Positions 1 to 5,084 of a stretch of DNA of 5,084 bases are shown one piece after another. Position numbers and translations under genes: made by a program. Below the pieces are notes generated by a model. That model searched no databases. It was not told the DNA's origin and saw only the letters and a list, made by a program, of their open reading frames with translations. The first letter of the stretch is position 1. The number at the start of each line of letters is the position of its first letter. Origin of the DNA: Betaproteobacteria bacterium (GTDB lineage: Bacteria; Pseudomonadota; Gammaproteobacteria; Burkholderiales; SG8-39); the NCBI GenBank assembly GCA_019237595.1, contig JAFAGU010000049.1:1-5084 (forward strand), read 5' to 3'.

Positions 1-81
1 AAGATCGCCGAGGGCAATCCCGGCGAAGTGATGGCGAACCCCGAGGTGATCCGCGCCTACCTCGGGAGCGCGGCGCACTGA
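1..81 (+). CDS. livG: LivG-type branched-chain amino acid ABC transporter ATPase, C-terminal end only
   Basis: Only the last 26 codons are visible, read in the first frame and ending at a TGA at 79-81. The peptide ends with ANPEVIRAYLG followed by SAAH. An acidic 'EG.P.EV..NPEVI.AYLG' ending is typical of LivG/LivF-type ATPases of the HAAT importer family. The identity rests mostly on the next gene, a clear livF: livG normally sits directly before livF, and here the TGA stop shares its A with the livF ATG. The two ATPases would form the cytoplasmic nucleotide-binding heterodimer that drives amino acid import. No catalytic motif of this subunit lies inside the window, so it could be another paralogous ATPase of the same family. 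Confidence 0.75.
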   Translation, partial: KIAEGNPGEVMANPEVIRAYLGSAAH

Positions 82-785
82 TGCTGAAGCTCGAGGGCGT
101 CAGCGCCGCCTACGGCAACGTCCCCGCGATCCGCGGCGTCTCGATCGACGTGGGCGAGGGCGAGGCCGTCGGCCTCCTCGGCGCGAACGGCGCCGGCAAG
201 AGCACCACCCTTCGCGCTATCTCCGGCCTCGTGCGCCTCACCGCCGGGCGGATCAGCTTCATGGGGCAGGACCTCGCCTCGATCCCGCCGTACCGCGTCA
301 CCGAGCTCGGCATCGCGCACGTCCCCGAAGGGCGGCAGGTCTTCCCGGAAATGAGCGTGCAGGAAAACCTCGTCGTCGGCTCCTATGCGCCTCGCGCCAA
401 GCCCGAGCGCGCCCGCTCGCTCGAGCTCGTCTACGGCATCTTCCCGCGCCTCGCCGAGCGGCGGGACCAGCTCGCCGGCACCATGAGCGGCGGCGAGCAG
501 CAGATGCTGGCCGTCGGCCGCGGCATGATGCTCAAGCCCCGCCTTCTCATGCTCGACGAGCCCTCGCTCGGCCTCGCGCCCGTCATGTGCGACGTCACCT
601 TCGAGAAAATCAGCGAGATCCACAAGATGGGCACCGCCATCCTGCTCGTCGAGCAGAACGTCTCTCGCGCCCTATCGCTTGTGCAACGCGCCTACGTCCT
701 CGAGAGTGGCTCCATCATCATGCACGGCACGAGCGCAGAGCTCGCGAACAACAAGCAGGTCCAGGCAGCTTACCTAGGGATCTGA
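81..785 (+). CDS. livF: Branched-chain amino acid ABC transporter ATP-binding protein LivF
   Basis: This 234-residue protein has the usual LivF length and a complete set of ABC ATPase motifs. Walker A is GANGAGKST at residues 34-42. The Q-loop region is VPEGRQVFPEMSV near 81-93, with Glu where many ABC proteins have Gln. The ABC signature SGGEQQ is at 136-141, and Walker B LLMLDE at 155-160 ends in the catalytic Glu160. The switch region reads LVEQN at 189-193, with Gln in place of the usual His; VPEGR and VEQN are both LivF hallmarks. It hydrolyses ATP on the inner face of the membrane, with LivG, to drive uptake of Leu/Ile/Val or related amino acids or amides. The exact substrate cannot be read from the ATPase. 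The ATG overlaps the livG stop by one base, so translation is probably coupled; a weak GGGAG lies 12 bases upstream. Its 3' end overlaps the convergent glpK by 12 bp. Confidence 0.93.
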   Translation: MLKLEGVSAAYGNVPAIRGVSIDVGEGEAVGLLGANGAGKSTTLRAISGLVRLTAGRISFMGQDLASIPPYRVTELGIAHVPEGRQVFPEMSVQENLVVGSYAPRAKPERARSLELVYGIFPRLAERRDQLAGTMSGGEQQMLAVGRGMMLKPRLLMLDEPSLGLAPVMCDVTFEKISEIHKMGTAILLVEQNVSRALSLVQRAYVLESGSIIMHGTSAELANNKQVQAAYLGI

Positions 786-2273
786 CCGAACCCAGTCGCG
801 CGAGCGCCTCACGGCCTCGCGCCAGTGCTGCATGCGCTGCTGTGCATCGTCCCTGGACATGCGAGGCTCGAAGCGCTTGTCGAGCTGCCAGTGTGAAGAC
901 AGTTCGTCTCGAGATTTCCAGAGGGCGGTGGTGAGGCCGGCGAGGTAGGCGGCGCCGAGGGCGGTGGTCTCGAGGACTTTCGGGCGAAGGACGGGGACGC
1001 CGAGGAGGTCGGCCTGGAATTGCATGAGGAGGTCGTTCGCGGCGGCGCCGCCATCGACGCGGAGCTCCTTGAGCGATTCCTTCGAGTCTTTCTGCATCGC
1101 GTCGAGGACGTCGGCGCTCTGGAAGGCGATGGATTCGAGCGCGGCGCGGGCGAGGTGGGCGCGAGAGGTGCCGCGCGTGATGCCGAGGATCGCGCCGCGG
1201 GCGTTGGCGTCCCAGTAGGGCGCTCCGAGGCCGGTGAAGGCCGGAACGAGGTAGACGTCGCCGGAGTCGAGGACGCTCGCGGCGAGGCGCTCGATCTCGG
1301 AGGACGACGAGAAGAACTGCAGTTCGTCGCGGAGCCACTGCACGACGGCGCCGGCGATGAAGACGCTGCCCTCGAGCGCGTATTCGCGCTGGTCGACCTT
1401 GGTCTGCGCGCAGGCGGTAGAGATCAATCCGTGCGACGAAGAAACGGCCTGCTCGCCGGTGTGCAGGAGCATGAAGCAGCCGGTGCCGTAGGTGTTCTTC
1501 GCCATGCCCTTCTCGTAGCAGCCCTGGCCGAACATCGCGGCCTGCTGGTCGCCCGCGATGCCGGCGATGACGAGCGGCTCGCCGAAGACGTCCTTGCCGA
1601 GCATGCCGAAGGCGTGCGAGGAGGGGTGCACGTCGGGCAGGATCGCGCGCGGCACGCGCAGGAGCTTGAGGAGCTCCTCGTCCCAGTCGCCCATGTGGAT
1701 GTTGAAGAGCATGGTGCGCGAGGCGTTCGAGGGATCGGTGACGTGCGTGCGGTTGCCGGTGAGCTGCCACACGAGCCAGGTGTCCACGGTGCCGAAGGCG
1801 AGCTCGCCGCGCTCGGCGCGTGCGCGGGCGCCGGGCACGTTGTCCAGCAGCCAGGAGATCTTGGTGCCGCTGAAGTAGGGATCGATCACGAGCCCGGTGC
1901 GCTCGGCGATGAGGCTTCCCGCGCCCACTTCCTTGAGCTCCTCGCAGATCGACGTGGTGCGCCGGTCCTGCCACACGATCGCGTTCGCGATCGGCTCGCC
2001 GCTCTGGCGGTCCCAGAGGATCGTGGTCTCGCGCTGGTTGGTGATGCCGACGCCCATCACCTCCGACATGGGAACCGGTTTCTTCTGGAACACCTCGCGC
2101 GCGACCGCGCGCTGCGTGCGGAAGATCTCGACCGGATCGTGCTCCACCCAGCCCGGGCGCGGATAGATCTGCTGGAACTCGCGCTGCGCGACGGCGACCG
2201 CATTACCCTCGGCGTCGAAGAGGATCGCGCGCGAGCTGGTCGTGCCCTGGTCGAGGGCGAGGACGTACTTCAT
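774..2273 (-). CDS. glpK: Glycerol kinase
   Basis: This 499-residue FGGY-family kinase has the usual GlpK length. It converts ATP and glycerol to sn-glycerol 3-phosphate in the cytoplasm. The N-terminal phosphate-binding stretch ALDQGTTSSRA is at residues 5-15. Glycerol-contacting residues aligned to E. coli GlpK from memory are present: Arg81-Glu82 in TNQRET, Trp101 in WQDRRT, Tyr133 in IDPYFSGTK, Asp242-Gln243 in AGIAGDQQ, and Phe267 in GTGCFM. The second FGGY signature begins at VDGGAAAND, 407-415. The residue aligned to E. coli Arg236, part of the fructose-1,6-bisphosphate site, appears to be Pro233. No His is visible at the site phosphorylated by HPr in Gram-positive enzymes, so known allosteric inputs may be absent. 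The ATG matches the family N-terminus, and no Shine-Dalgarno precedes it. No glpF, glpD or glpR is visible, and the gene converges on livF. The length and motifs fit GlpK better than xylulokinase or other FGGY kinases. Confidence 0.96.
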   Translation of the reverse strand: MKYVLALDQGTTSSRAILFDAEGNAVAVAQREFQQIYPRPGWVEHDPVEIFRTQRAVAREVFQKKPVPMSEVMGVGITNQRETTILWDRQSGEPIANAIVWQDRRTTSICEELKEVGAGSLIAERTGLVIDPYFSGTKISWLLDNVPGARARAERGELAFGTVDTWLVWQLTGNRTHVTDPSNASRTMLFNIHMGDWDEELLKLLRVPRAILPDVHPSSHAFGMLGKDVFGEPLVIAGIAGDQQAAMFGQGCYEKGMAKNTYGTGCFMLLHTGEQAVSSSHGLISTACAQTKVDQREYALEGSVFIAGAVVQWLRDELQFFSSSSEIERLAASVLDSGDVYLVPAFTGLGAPYWDANARGAILGITRGTSRAHLARAALESIAFQSADVLDAMQKDSKESLKELRVDGGAAANDLLMQFQADLLGVPVLRPKVLETTALGAAYLAGLTTALWKSRDELSSHWQLDKRFEPRMSRDDAQQRMQHWREAVRRSRDWVRSDP

Positions 2274-2281
2274 CGGGGCCG

Positions 2282-2287
2282 ATTGTA
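2282..2287 (-). promoter_or_regulatory. Putative -10 element for glpK, giving a near-leaderless transcript
   Basis: Read on the minus strand, the hexamer is TACAAT, one mismatch from the sigma-70 consensus TATAAT. Eight bases separate it from the glpK ATG, so transcription would start about one to three bases before the start codon. No good TTGACA-like box lies at the expected distance: the 17-bp spacer position reads CGCGGA. This fits the missing Shine-Dalgarno but remains a motif-level guess. Glycerol kinase expression could also depend on an activator not evident here. Confidence 0.4.
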
Positions 2288-2296
2288 GCTATTACT

Positions 2297-2305
2297 TGCT
2301 AGAAT
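2297..2305 (+). promoter_or_regulatory. Putative extended -10 promoter for the DUF2889-sucC-sucD operon
   Basis: The sequence TGCTAGAAT contains an extended -10 'TGn' followed by TAGAAT, one mismatch from TATAAT. Eight GC-rich bases separate it from the ATG at 2314, which puts the expected transcription start at about 2311-2313. The mRNA would then be leaderless or nearly so, in keeping with the lack of a Shine-Dalgarno at this start. No convincing -35 box is seen, which an extended -10 can compensate for. It lies 9 bp from the opposing TACAAT of glpK, so the two promoters would compete for polymerase in the 40-bp gap. Confidence 0.5.
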
Positions 2306-2313
2306 CCGCGCCC

Positions 2314-2861
2314 ATGCCGCTGCCCCTCACCGACGTCGAGCGCGAGCTCACCCACACGCGGCGGGTGCGGTACGAGGGCTACAAGCGCGCAGACGGTTTC
2401 TGGGACATCGAGGCGCACCTCACCGACGTCAAGAACCACGACTACAAGCTGAAGACCGGCGTGCGCCGCGCAGGCCAGCCGATCCACGAGATGTGGGTGC
2501 GCATCACCATCGACCGCTCGTTCACGATCGTCGCCGCGGCGGCTTCCTCCGACGTCGTTCCCTATCCGGGCGGTTGCGAAAAAATTGCGCCCGCCTACCG
2601 CAAGCTCGTCGGCCTGAGCCTCATCCGCGGCTTCAGGAAGAACGTGCACGAGCTCTTCGGAGCCGTGAAGGGCTGCACGCACATGACCGAGATGCTCGCG
2701 GGACTGCCCACCGCCGCCATCCAGACCTTCGCGGGCGAGGTGCCCGAAGAGCGCGAGGACGGGCCGAAGCCCTTCCAGCTCGACCAGTGCCACGCGCTCG
2801 AGACGACCACCGAGACCGTCCGTCAGTGGTATCCCAAGTGGTATAGAGGAGGCAAAGCAGC

Positions 2862-2865
<4 letters not shown>
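2314..2865 (+). CDS. DUF2889 family protein of unknown function
   Basis: The protein has 183 residues and I recognise it as DUF2889 from its overall pattern. It has an N-terminal RRVRYEGYKRADGFWDIEAHL (residues 16-36, Arg and aromatic rich), an HEMWVRITID strand at 58-67, PGGCEK with Cys88, the segment IRGFRKNVHELF at 104-115, and GCTHMTE with Cys121 and His123. No signal peptide or membrane helix is visible, so it is probably cytoplasmic. The conserved Cys/His residues could bind metal or be structural, but that is speculation. The frame stays open upstream to an ATG at 2242, but that extension lies inside glpK and does not look like family sequence; ATG 2314 gives the natural MPLPLTDVER start and fits the promoter position. 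The stop overlaps the sucC GTG as GTGA, implying co-translation with sucCD. The reaction or partner is unknown. Confidence 0.85.
2845..2852 (+). promoter_or_regulatory. Shine-Dalgarno that fixes the GTG start of sucC
   Basis: AGAGGAGG is a near-perfect complement to the 16S rRNA 3' end and sits nine bases before GTG 2862. It lies inside the last codons of the DUF2889 gene. This strong site supports the GTG start, which yields the conserved N-terminus KIHEYQGKELF seen in SucC proteins. It also means SucC can be translated well independently of the upstream gene. Confidence 0.85.
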
Positions 2866-4123
<1,258 letters not shown>

Positions 4124-4127
<4 letters not shown>

Positions 4128-5008
4128 GCATCCTCATCGACCGCAGGACGCGCGTGGTGACGCAGGGCATCACCGGCAAGACGGGCCAGTTCCACACGCA
4201 GACGAGCCGCGCCTACGCCCACGGCAAGGAATGCTTCGTCGCCGGCGTGAATCCGAAGAAAGCGGGGGAGAATTTCGAAGGCATCCCGATCTTCGGGACG
4301 GTCAAGGATGCAAAAGAAAAGGCGGGCGTGAATACGTCCGTCATCTACGTCCCGCCGCCCTTCGCGGCGGCGGCGATCTGGGAGGCGGTGGAGGCGGACC
4401 TCGACCTCGTCATCTGCATCACCGAGGGCATCCCGGTGCGCGACATGGTCGAGGTGCGCGACCGCATGCGCAAGCAAAACCGCAAGACCAGGCTCGTCGG
4501 CCCCAATTGCCCGGGCGTCATCACGCCGGGCGAGATCAAGATCGGCATCATGCCCGGCCACATCCACAAGCCGGGCCCGGTCGGCGTGGTGTCCCGGAGC
4601 GGCACGCTGACTTACGAGGCGGTGGGGCAGCTCACCGAGCTCGGCATCGGCCAGTCGAGCGCTGTCGGCATCGGCGGCGACCCGGTGAACGGCCTCAAGC
4701 ATATCGACGTGATGAAGCTCTTCAACGACGACCCGAAGACCGACGCCGTGATCATGATCGGCGAGATCGGCGGCTCGGACGAGGAGGAGGCCGCGCGCTG
4801 GGTGAAGAAGAACATGAAGAAGCCCGTGGTCGGCTTCATCGCCGGCATCACGGCGCCCCCGGGGAAGCGCATGGGCCACGCGGGCGCGATCATCTCCGGC
4901 GGCAAGGGCACGGCCGCCGAGAAGATCGAGGCGCTCGAGGCGGCAGGCATCAAGGTCGCGCCGACGCCCGCCGAAATGGGCACCACGCTGAAGAGCCTGT
5001 TGTCCTAG
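4124..5008 (+). CDS. sucD: Succinyl-CoA synthetase (ADP-forming) alpha subunit
   Basis: At 294 residues this is close to E. coli SucD (289) and aligns along its full length. The N-terminal MSILID start and the Rossmann CoA-binding loop GITGKTGQFH (15-24) are clear. ITEGIP at 99-104, GPNCPGVITPGE at 126-137 and VSRSGTLTYEA at 156-166 are family motifs. GIGGDP is at 182-187 and MIGEIGGS at 211-218. The catalytic histidine that carries the phosphoryl group is His252 in GKRMGHAGAI. The subunit binds CoA and pairs with SucC in the cytoplasm. The frame stays open upstream to an ATG at 3833 inside sucC, but that part reads as a charged shadow sequence; ATG 4124, overlapping the sucC stop as ATGA, gives the conserved N-terminus. 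No clear rho-independent terminator follows the TAG. Confidence 0.97.
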
Positions 5009-5045
5009 CCTTGAGATCCCCGCTCTGTCGGGATAGCTAGGCCCG

Positions 5046-5084
5046 ATGCGAAACCTCGGGCTGGGATGCGTCGTGGCGTTGGCC
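5046..5084 (+). CDS. Possible start of an exported protein, cut by the window edge
   Basis: From ATG 5046 the frame reads MRNLGLGCVVALA to the window edge without a stop. One basic residue followed by a small, hydrophobic run with an early Cys is what a Sec signal peptide or lipoprotein signal looks like at its beginning. No strong Shine-Dalgarno precedes it, only an AGG four bases upstream. Only 13 codons are visible, so neither coding status nor function can be settled. The spacer between sucD and this ATG (5009-5045) holds a short imperfect hairpin and no recognised element. Confidence 0.4.
   Translation, partial: MRNLGLGCVVALA

Noticed and set aside
718..1974. Long minus-strand ORF (418 codons) in another frame of glpK
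   Set aside because: The translation is extremely Arg/Pro/His rich and has no family pattern. GlpK explains the same stretch fully.
1020..2288. Long plus-strand ORF (422 codons) opposite glpK
   Set aside because: It is antisense to a clear glycerol kinase, has a low-complexity Arg/Glu/Gly/Ala-rich translation without recognisable motifs, and is the usual shadow frame of GC-rich DNA.
2242..2313. Upstream extension of the DUF2889 gene to ATG 2242
   Set aside because: The extra 24 codons lie over the glpK start and the promoter gap and do not look like family sequence. ATG 2314 is the better start.
5016..5034. Hairpin after sucD as a rho-independent terminator
   Set aside because: The stem has only five clean base pairs and no T-run follows, so it does not meet the pattern of an intrinsic terminator.

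Overview
The window looks like GC-rich chromosome from a proteobacterium, most likely a betaproteobacterium. I infer this from strong G/C preference at third codon positions, from a DUF2889 gene placed directly before sucC-sucD (an order I recall from Burkholderiales-type genomes), and from the TAGAAT-plus-GC-rich spacer just before the DUF2889 start codon. The assignment is from memory and reading only; no search was run.

Layout. Positions 1-81 hold the last codons of a LivG-type ABC ATPase. It overlaps by one base with a complete livF (81-785, +). Together they are the two ATPases of a branched-chain amino acid type (HAAT family) importer, whose permeases and binding protein should lie to the left. 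A glycerol kinase gene (glpK, 774-2273, -) converges on livF, and the two 3' ends overlap by 12 bp. A 40-bp divergent gap (2274-2313) separates glpK from a rightward cluster of a DUF2889 gene (2314-2865), sucC (2862-4127) and sucD (4124-5008). These three are joined by 4-bp stop/start overlaps (GTGA, then ATGA), which suggests one translationally coupled operon. After sucD there is a short spacer, and then a probable new ORF from 5046 whose 13 visible codons look like the start of a signal peptide.

How the genes work together. livG/livF power amino acid uptake, glpK brings glycerol into central metabolism, and sucC/sucD form the TCA-cycle succinyl-CoA synthetase. DUF2889 has no known function, but it is tied to sucCD by overlap. 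The rest is ordinary housekeeping and nutrient metabolism. I see no mobile element, CRISPR array, tRNA or rRNA.

The most unusual point is a Lys/Ala/Pro-rich, histone-H1-like tail of about 33 residues on the C-terminus of SucC. It is encoded in a local GC dip, and its last codons also supply the ribosome binding site of sucD. The second is the 40-bp divergent gap, where each gene has a -10-like hexamer so close to its start codon that both transcripts would be leaderless or nearly so. I found no convincing undescribed multi-gene system here.
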